From: a bacterium
GTDB taxonomy: Bacteria > Sysuimicrobiota > Sysuimicrobiia > Sysuimicrobiales > Segetimicrobiaceae
Assembly (NCBI GenBank): GCA_035691305.1
Contig: DASSJF010000046.1
Span: 1 to 32,297, forward strand
Reading direction: 5' to 3'
Length of the DNA: 32,297 nucleotides
Position 1 is the first letter of the stretch. Each line of letters starts with the position of its first letter. The notes beneath the pieces were generated by a model. It was not told the DNA's origin. It made no database searches and saw only the letters and a list, made by a program, of their open reading frames with translations. Shown here piece after piece: positions 8,210-16,875 of this stretch. Made by a program: the position numbers and the translations under genes.

Positions 8210-9315
8210 AGGAACTCAGGGACATCCTCGACGCGTTGGCCGAGGCGCAGGCGCGCGGTGAGCGCGCCGCGCTCGGCACGGTGATTCGGGTTCGCGGCTC
8301 GACGTACCGGCGCGAAGGGGCGCGCCTGCTGATCCGTGCCGACGGCGGCACGGTCGGCTCCGTCAGCGGCGGCTGCCTCGAAGGTGACATCGCGGAGATC
8401 GCGCGCGACGTGCTCGCGTCGGGCCGCCCGCGGCTCGCACAGTACGACCTCACCTCGGACGACGACGCGGTCTGGGGCCTCGGGCTCGGCTGCAACGGCG
8501 CGATCGACGTCCTGATCGAGCCGGTGCCGGGCGATCTGCCGGCGCGGCTCCGCCGCGCGATCGACGAGCGGCGGACGCTCGTGCTGGCCACGCTGGTCGC
8601 GGGTCCGGACGGGCTCACGCCCGGCGCCCGCGTCTATCTGCCGGAGGACGGAGCGCCGGAGGGATCGCTCGGCGATTCGGCGCTCGACACCGCGGCCGTG
8701 GCCGCGGCGCGCGCTCAACTCGACGCGCACCGCTCCACCCTGGTGGCGCTCGAGAGCTCGCGCGGGCCGGCCGACGTGTTCGTGGAGGTGCTGGTGCCGC
8801 CGCTGCCGTTGCTGATCTGCGGGGCGGGACACGACACCCTGCCGGTCGTCCGGCTGGCCCGCGAGCTGGGCTGGTGGGTGATGGTGGCCGACAGCCGGCC
8901 GGCCTTTGCGACCCGCGAGCGGTTCCCGCTCGCGGATGAGGTGGCGCTCGCCGACGACGCGGACGTACCGAAGAAGGTTCGGATCGACCGGCACACGTTT
9001 GTCGTGGTGATGACGCACAATTTCCTGCACGACCGGGCGCTGTTGCGGACCCTGCTCCAGACGCCGGCGCGGTACATCGGCCTGCTCGGTCCCCGCGCGC
9101 GCACCGACCGGCTGCTGAAAGAACTGGCGCGCGAGGGCGTCCCGGTGGAGGACGGCCAGCGTGCCCGGCTGTTCGGGCCGGTCGGCATCGACCTGGGGGC
9201 CGAGTCCCCGGAGGAGATCGCCCTCAGCATCCTCGCGGAAATCCTCGCCATTCACAACGGCCGGCGCGTCTCGTCGCTGCGCGAGCGCGGCGGCCCCATT
9301 CACGCGCGCGTTTGA
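8206..9315 (+). CDS. XdhC/CoxF-family molybdenum cofactor insertion protein
   Basis: A 369-aa XdhC-family protein that binds the finished molybdenum cofactor, promotes its sulfuration and delivers it to xanthine-oxidase-family enzymes. The N-terminal XdhC/CoxI domain shows RVRGSTYRREGARL, SGGCLEGD and GLGLGCNG. The C-terminal Rossmann-like domain shows LLICGAGHDTLPVVRLA, MVADSRP, and a MTHNFLHDRALLRTLL stretch followed by YIGLLGPRARTDRLL. All are family hallmarks and the length is normal. The ATG overlaps the VWA gene stop (ATGA). One base separates its stop from the next start. The likely client is the form II hydroxylase encoded on the other strand. Confidence 0.93.
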   Translation: MKELRDILDALAEAQARGERAALGTVIRVRGSTYRREGARLLIRADGGTVGSVSGGCLEGDIAEIARDVLASGRPRLAQYDLTSDDDAVWGLGLGCNGAIDVLIEPVPGDLPARLRRAIDERRTLVLATLVAGPDGLTPGARVYLPEDGAPEGSLGDSALDTAAVAAARAQLDAHRSTLVALESSRGPADVFVEVLVPPLPLLICGAGHDTLPVVRLARELGWWVMVADSRPAFATRERFPLADEVALADDADVPKKVRIDRHTFVVVMTHNFLHDRALLRTLLQTPARYIGLLGPRARTDRLLKELAREGVPVEDGQRARLFGPVGIDLGAESPEEIALSILAEILAIHNGRRVSSLRERGGPIHARV

Positions 9316-9316
9316 C

Positions 9317-9904
9317 GTGATCGCGGCGGTCGTCCTCGCCGCGGGCCGCGCCACACGGATGGGCGAGCCGAAGGTGCTTTTGCGCCTCGGCGGCCGGACG
9401 CTGCTTGCCCACGTGCTCGCCGCCGCGACAGCGTCGCCCTGCGACGGGGTGCTGGTGGTCGCCGGGCCGAACGCCGCCGAGGTGCGGCGGGAGGCGGAGC
9501 CGTTCGGGGCGCGCGTCGTCGAGAACCCGCGCTACGCCGAGGGGATGGCGACGTCGCTGGCGGCCGGGATCACGGCCCTCCCGCCGGACTGCGAGGCCGC
9601 GGTCATCCTGCTCGGGGATCAGCCGCGCGTCGGCGCGGCGGCGATCGGCCGCCTGATCGACGCCTACCGTACGACCGGCAAGCCGATGGTGCTGTCGCGG
9701 TACGGCGAGGTGGCCGGCGCGCCCGCGCTGTTCGGCCGAGCGCTCTTCCCGGAGGCGGCGGCGCTCACCGGCGACAGCGGGGCGCGGCGGCTCGCCGCGC
9801 GCCACCCCGGCTGGGTCACCGAAGTCCCGCTCGCCGCGGACGAGGGATGGGACGTGGACACGCCGGAAGACCTCGCCCGGCTCCGGGACGCCCTTCAGTC
9901 CTGA
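9317..9904 (+). CDS. MobA/MocA-like nucleotidyltransferase (probable molybdopterin cytidylyltransferase)
   Basis: A 195-aa NTP-transferase-like protein. The nucleotide-binding motif is VLAAGRATRMGEPKVLLRLGG near the N-terminus, the metal-binding aspartate is in ILLGDQPR, and WDVDTPEDLARL closes the protein. MocA-type enzymes attach CMP to molybdopterin for xanthine-oxidase-family enzymes, whereas MobA attaches GMP. Direct linkage to an XdhC gene and the cox cluster makes MocA the better reading; sequence alone does not separate the two. The start is a GTG at 9317, which begins the protein at the usual point and leaves one base after the XdhC stop. Confidence 0.85.
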   Translation: MIAAVVLAAGRATRMGEPKVLLRLGGRTLLAHVLAAATASPCDGVLVVAGPNAAEVRREAEPFGARVVENPRYAEGMATSLAAGITALPPDCEAAVILLGDQPRVGAAAIGRLIDAYRTTGKPMVLSRYGEVAGAPALFGRALFPEAAALTGDSGARRLAARHPGWVTEVPLAADEGWDVDTPEDLARLRDALQS

Positions 9905-10127
9905 CGCCCGCATCTTGTCCCGAGGATGCCCGGCCCGCTGCGGCGCGGCTCGGTCCCGGTGCGAACCTGGCGCAGTTCAGCCTGCTCGTTTCTGATCAGC
10001 TTTGGAATCGTCAAGGCTGACGTTCCTGTCCGGCGCCGTGGTGGCCGTCCGGATGGGGGACACTCGCGGAGGGAATCCCGCAGCCGGCTTGTGAACCATG
10101 AGCCAGGTGCTGTTCCGGAGGCCGCCG

Positions 10128-11240
10128 ATGGGCGTTCATCTCGGATTGTTTACGATGCCGTTCCACCATCCGAGCCGGGACTACGCCGTGATTCTTGATG
10201 AGGACCGCGAAGCCGTGGCGCTCGCGGACGCGCTCGGGTTCTCCGAAGCATACGTCGGCGAGCATTTCACGTCGTGGAGCGAGCGCATCGCGGATCCGCT
10301 GATGTTCTTCTCCACGCTGGTCGATCGCGCCCGGACGATTCGCTTCGGCACCGGCGTGCTCAACCTGCCGCAGGCGCACCCGCTGATCGTCGCCGGCCGC
10401 GTCGCGCAGTTCGACCATCTCTGCCGCGGGCGCTTCGTCATGGGCATCGGCTCCGGCGGACTCGTGAGCGATCTCGAAGCGTTCTCGGTCACCGACGCGG
10501 AGGCGCGCGTCCGCATGGTCGCGGAGGCCGTCGAGATGATCCTCGCGATCTGGCGCGAAGACCCGCCCTACGATCTGCGCGGCCGCACCTGGTCGATTTC
10601 GATCAAGGACGGCATCTGGCCGGACTTTAAGGTAGGCTGGATGCCGAAGCCGTATCAGCGACCGCACCCTCCGATTGCGCTCTCGCTCGTCACGCCGAAC
10701 TCCGCGAGCGCCCGGGTCGCGGGCGAGCGCGGCTGGATCCCGATCTCCGGCAACTTCTTTAACAAGCGGTATCTGCGGGGACACTGGGAACGGTATGCGG
10801 AAGGCTGCGAGGCCGCGGGCCGGCGGCCCGACCCGGCCGTCTGGCGCGTCGCGCGCTGCATACTCGTGACCGGTTCTGACGCGGAGGCGGACGAATACCT
10901 CGCCGATCCGTCAAACGGGATGTCGTACTACTATGCGTTCTTCCGGCACAGCTTCAGCCTCGGCCGAAAGGCGCTGTTCATGATCAAGCCGGATCCCACG
11001 ATGCCGGACGACGCCGTGACCGTTGACGGAATCAAGCGCGCGCAGGTTATCGCCGGCGGCCCCGAGCGCGTCCTCGATCAGCTCGTAGCGCTGCGGGACG
11101 AGATCGGTCATTTCGGCACGTTGCTCATGACCGGCCACGACTGGGACAGGCCGGAGCTCTGGCGGCGCTCGATGGAGCTGCTCGCACGCGACGTGATGCC
11201 GCGCTTCAGCCGGCACGCCGAGGTGGCGGGAAGGCGCTAG
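10128..11240 (+). CDS. LLM-class flavin-dependent oxygenase/oxidoreductase
   Basis: A 370-aa bacterial-luciferase-like TIM-barrel protein using FMN or F420. Visible hallmarks are the N-terminal MGVHLGLFTMPFHHP, GFSEAYVGEHF, RTIRFGTGVLNLPQAHPL, and RFVMGIGSGG followed by the YDLRGRTW segment. The pattern, including SWSERIADPLMFFS, resembles limonene monooxygenase/alkanal monooxygenase-like members. The ATG at 10128 is set by GGAGG at 10117-10121, 6 bases upstream; an earlier ATG at 10098 lacks such a site. The gene is separated from the MocA-like gene by 223 bases in which I see no gene, and it converges with the bipolar small protein at 11288. Substrate is unknown. Confidence 0.88.
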   Translation: MGVHLGLFTMPFHHPSRDYAVILDEDREAVALADALGFSEAYVGEHFTSWSERIADPLMFFSTLVDRARTIRFGTGVLNLPQAHPLIVAGRVAQFDHLCRGRFVMGIGSGGLVSDLEAFSVTDAEARVRMVAEAVEMILAIWREDPPYDLRGRTWSISIKDGIWPDFKVGWMPKPYQRPHPPIALSLVTPNSASARVAGERGWIPISGNFFNKRYLRGHWERYAEGCEAAGRRPDPAVWRVARCILVTGSDAEADEYLADPSNGMSYYYAFFRHSFSLGRKALFMIKPDPTMPDDAVTVDGIKRAQVIAGGPERVLDQLVALRDEIGHFGTLLMTGHDWDRPELWRRSMELLARDVMPRFSRHAEVAGRR

Positions 11241-11287
11241 AGGGCGCGGCGGATATCTAGTATTCGGCTGTTCTTAGGAACGGCGGG

Positions 11288-11620
11288 TCACCACTCGTCG
11301 TCGCCGGCGGGCTCCCACTCGTCTTCGTCTTCCACGATCTGGCTGCGCGGATCCTCGTCCTCGCCGAGCCAGTCCATGTCTTCGTCGTCCTCGTGCTGCG
11401 CGGTCGGAACCGGCTCGTGCATCGTCTCCGCCTCGACGGCCTGGACCTGACGGCCGGCGGCGGGGGCGGCGCCGCGCTTGGTGGTGGGAGTCGCGATTTT
11501 CGAGGCGCGGGCGCTGGAGGTCTTTCGGCCGGTCCGGGTGGACGTCCGGGCCTGACTCCGGGCCGAACTCGTCCGGGTCCGAGTCGCCGTTTTACGCCCA
11601 CGTGCCGCCTTGCGGGTCAT
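11288..11620 (-). CDS. Small bipolar protein, basic N-half and acidic C-terminal tail (unknown function)
   Basis: I do not recognise a family. The 110-aa product has a first half rich in Arg, Lys, Thr, Ser and Ala with no acidic residues (MTRKAARGRKTATRTRTSSA and onward). After a linker near residue 60 it becomes strongly acidic, ending in an Asp/Glu/Trp-rich tail (MDWLGEDEDP, EDEDEWEPAGDDEW). The gene is supported by an excellent ribosome binding site, GGAGG at 11627-11631 on the minus strand, 6 bases before ATG, and by a perfect TATAAT at 11682-11687. The charge pattern recalls H1-like nucleoid proteins joined to an acidic tail, but that is only a resemblance. It lies 130 bases downstream of the MoeA-MobB gene and may be separately transcribed. 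Confidence 0.7.
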   Translation of the reverse strand: MTRKAARGRKTATRTRTSSARSQARTSTRTGRKTSSARASKIATPTTKRGAAPAAGRQVQAVEAETMHEPVPTAQHEDDEDMDWLGEDEDPRSQIVEDEDEWEPAGDDEW

Positions 11621-11681
11621 TCCTCACCTCCAAGTCGGAAATCGCGCCCACCTGCCGCTGCCTACGGATCGGCGCCCACAT

Positions 11682-11687
11682 ATTATA
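11682..11687 (-). promoter_or_regulatory. Probable -10 box for the bipolar small gene
   Basis: A perfect TATAAT on the minus strand stands out in DNA of about 70% GC and lies about 60 bases upstream of the ATG at 11620. The -35 position is weak (CCGTGT at 17-base spacing); a TTGACT lies too close. This makes it plausible as a sigma-70-type promoter but not certain. Confidence 0.45.
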
Positions 11688-11750
11688 CTGCCGAAGTCAA
11701 CACAACACGGTGAGCCGATGGCCGTGCCCGGAGTCAAGCGGGAGTGTATC

Positions 11751-13553
11751 TTAGCCGCGCACGGCGACCGCCGACGACAATAGCGCGACGATTCTCGCGG
11801 TGACTCGGTCCAGCGTCTTCTCGAACGCGGGCTCCGACAGCACGGTGGCCGCCGGGATGGTCATCCACGGCTCCGATGCCCCGCCGTCACCCGCGACGGC
11901 ACCAGGCTTCGGCCGGCCGATCAGGACGACCGGATGTCCCGCCGTGCCGAAGCCTTCGACGAGGATGACGTCCGGCGCGTCCTGCGCTCCCGCGGTGAAT
12001 CCGCGGAGCAGGGAGGCGAACTGGATCTCGCCCGCGATGCGCACCGCGGTTTCTGTCGGCCCCGCGAGGGCGACGCGGACCGCGCCCGCTTCCACCATGC
12101 GCGCGCTGTCGCTCTTCTGGCGGTCGATCTGAAAACCGTGCGCCGCATGCTTGATCGCGCCGACGCGGAACCCGCGGGCGGTAAGCCGGCTGATGAGTCC
12201 CGCCGCCGCCGCGGTTTTGCCGCTTCCCGACGCCCCGACGAGGCCGATCACCAGAGGGCCCGGTGCCGCCGTGGGAATCCGGAAATACTCGCGGTCTTCA
12301 GGGCGGGTGAGACGCATCACGCCCACGCGGGCGCCCGGCGCGAGCGCCGGCGTGCCGCCGGGCAGCAGCACGAGAGCGTTTGCCGCCGCAAGCAGCGTGA
12401 GGCGCCCGAGCGATGAGTCCGCGAGCAGATGCACCGTGTGTTCGTCGCGTTCGTCGGTTCGCCCCCACAACGCGCGCAGCCGGTCCACCGGCCGAGTTGT
12501 CCCGTCGACGAGGACCATCATTTCGACCGGCCGGACGGCGAACCGCGCGCCCGCCAGCCGCCGCAGCAGCGGACGAACGAGCAGGTGGAACGCGGCGAGG
12601 CACGCGACCGGCGAGCCGGACAGCCCAATCGCCCACGTCCGCCCGGCCCGCGCCGCGAAGAACGGTCCTCCGGGCTTCAAATCGACGCGGCCGGCGTAGC
12701 GCCGCGCGCCTAGGTCCAGCCAAGTGCGGTGGACCAGATCGTAGCGGCCGACGGAAACGCCGCCCGTCGACAGCACGACGTCGTACCGGTCGCGCATCGC
12801 CGAGAACGCACGCGCGATGTCGCGCGGGCGATCCCGAAGAATTCCGCGGTACTCCACCTCGCAGCCGGCGGCGGCCAATTCGCCCGCGAGCGTGACGGTG
12901 TTGCTGTTGATGATGCAGCCCGGCGGGGGAGGCGGAGCGCCCGCGGCCAACTCGACGAGCTCACTCCCGGTGGCCACCAGCGCCACGCGGGGGCGCCGGT
13001 GAACCGAGACGTCGGCCACCCCGCAGGCGGCGAGCGCCCCGCACGCCGCCGGTGGAATGGGCTCCCCCGGGGCGGCCAGTACGTCGCCCGGCTGGATCTC
13101 CTCGCCGGGGTCGGCAACGTTCCGCTTCCTAGGCGGCTCCCGATCCAAATGCAGCGCCGCGCCCTCGGCGCGCACCGTTTCGATCGGCAGCACACGGTCG
13201 CCGCGCCGAGGAACCGGGGCGCCGGTGGTGATCGCCCACGCTTCGCCGCGCGCCGGCCCCGGCCCGGGCGGCTCTCCCATTACCGACGAGCCGGTGATGC
13301 GCAACGCGACCGGGCGGGTGTCCGAGGCATGCGCGACGTCGGCATCGTGACACACGTAGCCATCCATCGCCGCCCGCCGGATTCGCGGTACCGCCACCGG
13401 CGCGCGGAGGCGTGCCACAGGGATCCGGCCGGCCGCCCGCCAGACCGAAACAGTTTCGGGCGAAAGCGGGCGCGCCGCGGCCAGCAACCGTTCCACGACG
13501 TCCTGCAGGTCTGCGCCCGGGGCGCCCCGTGCCGCCACGGCCCGTGTTTCCAC
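11751..13553 (-). CDS. MoeA-MobB fusion, molybdenum insertion and molybdopterin-guanine dinucleotide accessory protein
   Basis: A 600-aa two-domain protein. Residues about 1-425 are MoeA-like (molybdopterin molybdotransferase): RRAAMDGYV, ITTGAPVPRRGDRVLPIE, LVATGSELVE, and DVVLSTGGVSVGRYD, with GLSGSPVA where MoeA usually has LPGNP. Residues about 436-600 are a MobB GTPase: Walker A GASGSGKT (440-447), GAIKHAAHGFQID, and ILVEGFG around E533. The joined protein would insert Mo into molybdopterin and assist dinucleotide formation. I chose GTG at 13553 because it starts just before the MoeA fold and GGGG lies 6 bases upstream; the open frame extends much further but runs antisense into fdhA. 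The gene diverges from the formate dehydrogenase operon, which needs this cofactor. Confidence 0.88.
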   Translation of the reverse strand: METRAVAARGAPGADLQDVVERLLAAARPLSPETVSVWRAAGRIPVARLRAPVAVPRIRRAAMDGYVCHDADVAHASDTRPVALRITGSSVMGEPPGPGPARGEAWAITTGAPVPRRGDRVLPIETVRAEGAALHLDREPPRKRNVADPGEEIQPGDVLAAPGEPIPPAACGALAACGVADVSVHRRPRVALVATGSELVELAAGAPPPPPGCIINSNTVTLAGELAAAGCEVEYRGILRDRPRDIARAFSAMRDRYDVVLSTGGVSVGRYDLVHRTWLDLGARRYAGRVDLKPGGPFFAARAGRTWAIGLSGSPVACLAAFHLLVRPLLRRLAGARFAVRPVEMMVLVDGTTRPVDRLRALWGRTDERDEHTVHLLADSSLGRLTLLAAANALVLLPGGTPALAPGARVGVMRLTRPEDREYFRIPTAAPGPLVIGLVGASGSGKTAAAAGLISRLTARGFRVGAIKHAAHGFQIDRQKSDSARMVEAGAVRVALAGPTETAVRIAGEIQFASLLRGFTAGAQDAPDVILVEGFGTAGHPVVLIGRPKPGAVAGDGGASEPWMTIPAATVLSEPAFEKTLDRVTARIVALLSSAVAVRG

Positions 13554-13650
13554 GTCGTTCCCCGGGCCTCCCCCGAACCAGGACAGTCGGCCGGCCCGCA
13601 CCTCCCGGCAGAGGATGCCCGAGAGGTTTGTGGAAGTAAGCCCAAAACTT

Positions 13651-13660
13651 ACGTCGACGT
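13651..13660. promoter_or_regulatory. Palindrome ACGTCGACGT between moeA-mobB and fdhA (possible operator)
   Basis: A perfect 10-base palindrome lies in the 247-base divergent intergenic region. Just before it is a short hairpin, GTAAG (13636-13640) with CTTAC (13648-13652). A further GACGT repeat follows at about 13664. It could bind a regulator of either divergent gene. GC-rich DNA makes such palindromes fairly likely by chance, so this is weak. Confidence 0.25.
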
Positions 13661-13800
13661 GACGGACGTTCTGATTGGGGAGAACGCCGTGCGGCTTCGG
13701 GCCCGTTCGTGGTTCCCGAAAATCGGCGTCTCCAGTTTGTCCCTTCGTGCGTCCGTCCGAGCCGTTTCGTTGCTCTGATCCTACCGAGGAGGCGCGCGCG

Positions 13801-16800
13801 ATGACCACTGTGACCCGTCGCGATTTCTTCAAGCTGGCCGGCGCCGGCGCAGGCTCCGCGGCGATCTCGGCGCTGGGCTTCGACCTTGCCGAGGCCACGC
13901 AGGTCAAGCAGCAGCTCCACATCTCGGGCGCCACCGAGTCGCATTCCCTCTGTCCGTACTGCGCCGTCGGGTGCTCGCTGATTGCGTTCACGCAGAAGCG
14001 CGCCGACGGCAGTGTGGAGATCCTCCAGATCGAGGGCGACCCCGACAGCCCCGTGAACGAAGGCCGGCTCTGCCCGAAAGGCGCGAGCGCGATGTCGATC
14101 GCCACGTCCAGCAGCCGCGTCGAGCAGCCGCTGTACCGCGAGCCGGGTGCCGCGGCGTGGAAGCCGGTGTCGTGGGACTTCATGCTGGACCGTATCGCAC
14201 GTCTCATCAAGGACTCCCGCGACCGGACCTTCGTGACCCAAGACGCGAAGGGTAACACCGTCAACCGTTGCGAAGGCATCGCCTTCGCCGGCGGCGCCGC
14301 CTTCAGCAGCGAGGAGGGTTATCTCGCCACCAAGGTGATGCGCGGCCTGGGCACCGTCTACATAGAACAACAGGCCCGATGCTGACACGGCCCCACGGTG
14401 GTCAGTCTGGCCGCCACGTTCGGACGGGGAGCGATGACGAACCATTGGAGAGACATCAAGAACGCCGATCTGATCATGATCAACGGCGCGAATCCCGCGG
14501 AGGCGCACCCGGTGGGCTTCCAGTGGTTCGTTCGCGCCAAGATGGACCCGCAGCGTGGCCCCGGCAAGGGCGGCGGGGCGAAGATCATCCACGTCGACCC
14601 GCGGTTCACGCGCACGTCCGCGCTCGCCGACACGTACCTGCGCATCCGCACCGGCACCGACGTCGCCTATTTCGGCGGCCTGATCAACTACGTGCTCCAG
14701 AACCAGCTCTTCCACGATGAGTACGTCCGGCACTACACGAACGCGTCCTGGATCGTGAAGGAGGACTACGGGTTCCACGACGGCCTCTTCTCCGGATACG
14801 ATGCGGCCAAGCGCTCGTACGACATCGCCACCTGGGCGTATGACGCGGACGACAAGGGCATGGCCAAGCGCGACATGACCCTGCAGAATCCGCGCTCGGT
14901 GTTCCAGTTGATCAAGGCGCACTACTCGCGTTACACGCCGGAGATGGTGTCGTCGATCACCGGCATCCCGCAGGACGAATTCCTGAAGGTCGCCGCCATG
15001 GTCGGCGAAATGGGCCGCCCCGACAAGGTCATGACGATCGTGTACGCCGTCGGCCTCACCCATCACACGACCGGCGTGCAGTTGATCCGATCCGGCGCCG
15101 TGCTGCAACTGCTGCTCGGCAACATGGGCCGGCCGGGCGGGGGCATGAACGCGGAGCGCGGCCACGCGAACATCCAGGGCAATACCGATCACGCGATCTC
15201 CTGGGAAATCCTGCCGGGCTATCTTGCGATCCCGGGTCCCGGCGAGAAGAACTTGGACGACTACGTGAAAGAGAGGGCGCCGAAGAAATCGGATCCCAAT
15301 TCCTGGAACTTCTTCGGCACCAACTACAAGAAGTTCATGGTCAGCCTGCTCAAGGCGTGGTACGGCGACGCCGCGACCAAGGCCAACGAGTACGCCTTCG
15401 ACTACATCCCGAAGCCGGGCGCCAACTCGTCGTGGATCTCGATTTACGATCAGGCGCTGCGGGGCAAGATGGAGGGCGTCATCCTCAACGGGATGACCGC
15501 GACGAGCATCGGTCCCGACTCGAACCAGGTCCTGCAGGCCCTGGCCAACCTCAAGTGGCTCGTGGTGATGGACCCGCTTCCTACCACAAGTTCCGAGTTT
15601 TGGCACGGACCGGGCATGACCGCGTCCGATGTCAAGACCGAAGTCTTCATGGTCCCGGCGACGCACTGGATCGAGAAGGACGGCTCGTTCGTCAACAGCG
15701 GCCGCTGGTCGCAGTGGAAGGACCAGGTGATCCCGCCGCAGGGGCAATCGCGCCACGACCACTGGATCATGGCGGACATCTTCGCCCGGGTCAAAGCCCT
15801 CTACCAGAAGGAGGGCGGCAAGTTTCCGGACCCGGTCCTCCACCTCCAAATGAACTACAAGAATTCGATCCAGCCGGAGGCGGACGAGATCGCGCAGGAG
15901 ATCAACGGCCGCGACCTCACGACGGGGAAGCGGCTCGCCACGTTCGCCGCGCTCAAAGACGACGGCACGACGAGCGCCGGCGACTGGATCTACACCGGCA
16001 GCTACCCTGAGAGCGGCAATTTGATGAAGCGCCGCGACGGCATCCAGGATCCGAAGAAGAACGACCCGACCGGCATGGGATTCTACCCGAACTGGGCGTG
16101 GAGCTGGCCGCTCAACCGGCGTGTGATGTACAACCGCGCGTCGGCGGATCTCGACGGCAAACCCTGGGATCCGAGCCGCCCGGGAATCCAGTGGGACGGG
16201 ACGCGCTGGGTCGGCGACGTGCCGGACTACCCGCCGACGATGAATCCGAACGACCCGAAGGCGTGGTCGCCGTTCATCATGACCGGCGAAGGCACGGGGC
16301 GGCTGTTCAGCAACACGCCGCTCGACGGCCCGTTCCCCGAGCACTACGAGCCGGTCGAGTCGCCGGTCAAGAACCCGCTGCACCCGGGGCAGTCCGAGGA
16401 CCCGGTCGCGTACTACTACGACCAGGCGGCGGGCCGCCCAAACCGGTTCGGAACGCCCGACGAGTACCCGTACGTTTGCACGACGTACCGGCTGACCGAA
16501 CACGAGCACTACGTCACGCAGTGGGTCGAGCACTTGGTCCAGCTGCAGCCGGAAGCCTTCGTCGAGATCCCGGACGGGCTGGCGAAGGAGAAAGGCATCA
16601 AGAACGGCGACATGGTCCGCGTGTCGTCGAAGCGCGGCAAGGTCGAGGCGCGTGCCATGGTCACGAAGCGCCTCGGTCCGCTTCAGGTGACGGGAAAGCG
16701 GATCTGGCAGATCGGGGTGCCGATTCACTGGGGGTTCGTCGGTCTCGCCGCGGACCAGCATCCCGAGAAGTCGCAGTACTGGCTCGCCAACGTGCTGACG

Positions 16801-16875
16801 CCGTTCGTCGGCGACGCGACGGCGCGGACGCCCGAGTTCAAGGCGTTCCTCGTCAACTTGGAGCGCCTGGGATGA
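13801..16875 (+). CDS. fdhA: Formate dehydrogenase catalytic subunit, selenocysteine-containing, Tat-exported
   Basis: Catalytic subunit (1024 aa) of a respiratory formate dehydrogenase with Mo/W-bis-MGD and one [4Fe-4S] cluster. A twin-arginine signal (TRRDFFKLAGAGAG) starts at residue 5. The cluster ligands are C51, C54, C58 and C91 (CPYCAVGC, GRLCPKG). The UGA at 14383-14385 is codon 195 and reads through as selenocysteine: the surrounding sequence is QARC-U-HGPTVVSL, matching FdnG/FdoG, with Sec at about the same position as in E. coli FdnG (196, from memory). After it come GRGAMTNHW and GANPAEAHPVGF. The C-terminal molydopterin-dinucleotide domain has HEHYVTQWVEHLVQLQPEAF. GAGGAGG at 13786-13792 is a strong ribosome binding site. 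Automated callers will split this into two ORFs at the UGA. Confidence 0.96.
14383..14415 (+). promoter_or_regulatory. Selenocysteine UGA codon and bacterial SECIS hairpin inside fdhA
   Basis: The UGA (14383-14385) is followed after exactly 11 bases by a hairpin: GGTGGTC (14397-14403) pairs fully with GGCCGCC (14409-14415), counting two G-U pairs. The 5-base loop is AGTCT, which holds the GU presented to SelB in E. coli-type SECIS elements. Spacing and loop match the known E. coli fdhF/fdnG elements, while the bases also code for the conserved HGPTVVSLAAT protein sequence. Confidence 0.9.

Noticed and set aside
9905-10127. tRNA or small RNA in the 223-base gap before the LLM gene
   Set aside because: A GGTGCGAACCTGG segment looks a little like a T arm, but no acceptor, D or anticodon arms can be built around it.
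10098-10127. ATG at 10098 as the LLM gene start
   Set aside because: The ATG at 10128 has GGAGG at ideal spacing and begins at the conserved first strand of the barrel.
11267-11284. Hairpin GCTGTTC-TTAG-GAACGGC between the LLM gene and the bipolar gene as an intrinsic terminator
   Set aside because: The 7-pair stem is real on paper, but neither side has a T run, so I do not call a terminator.
14383-14385. fdhA as a pseudogene broken by a nonsense mutation
   Set aside because: The stop is UGA at the exact selenocysteine position, has a SECIS hairpin at the correct spacing, and the downstream 829 residues are intact.
13129-16761. 1210-aa open frame on the minus strand opposite fdhA
   Set aside because: Low-complexity Arg/His/Val-rich product typical of antisense frames in GC-rich genes; the plus strand carries the complete fdhA.
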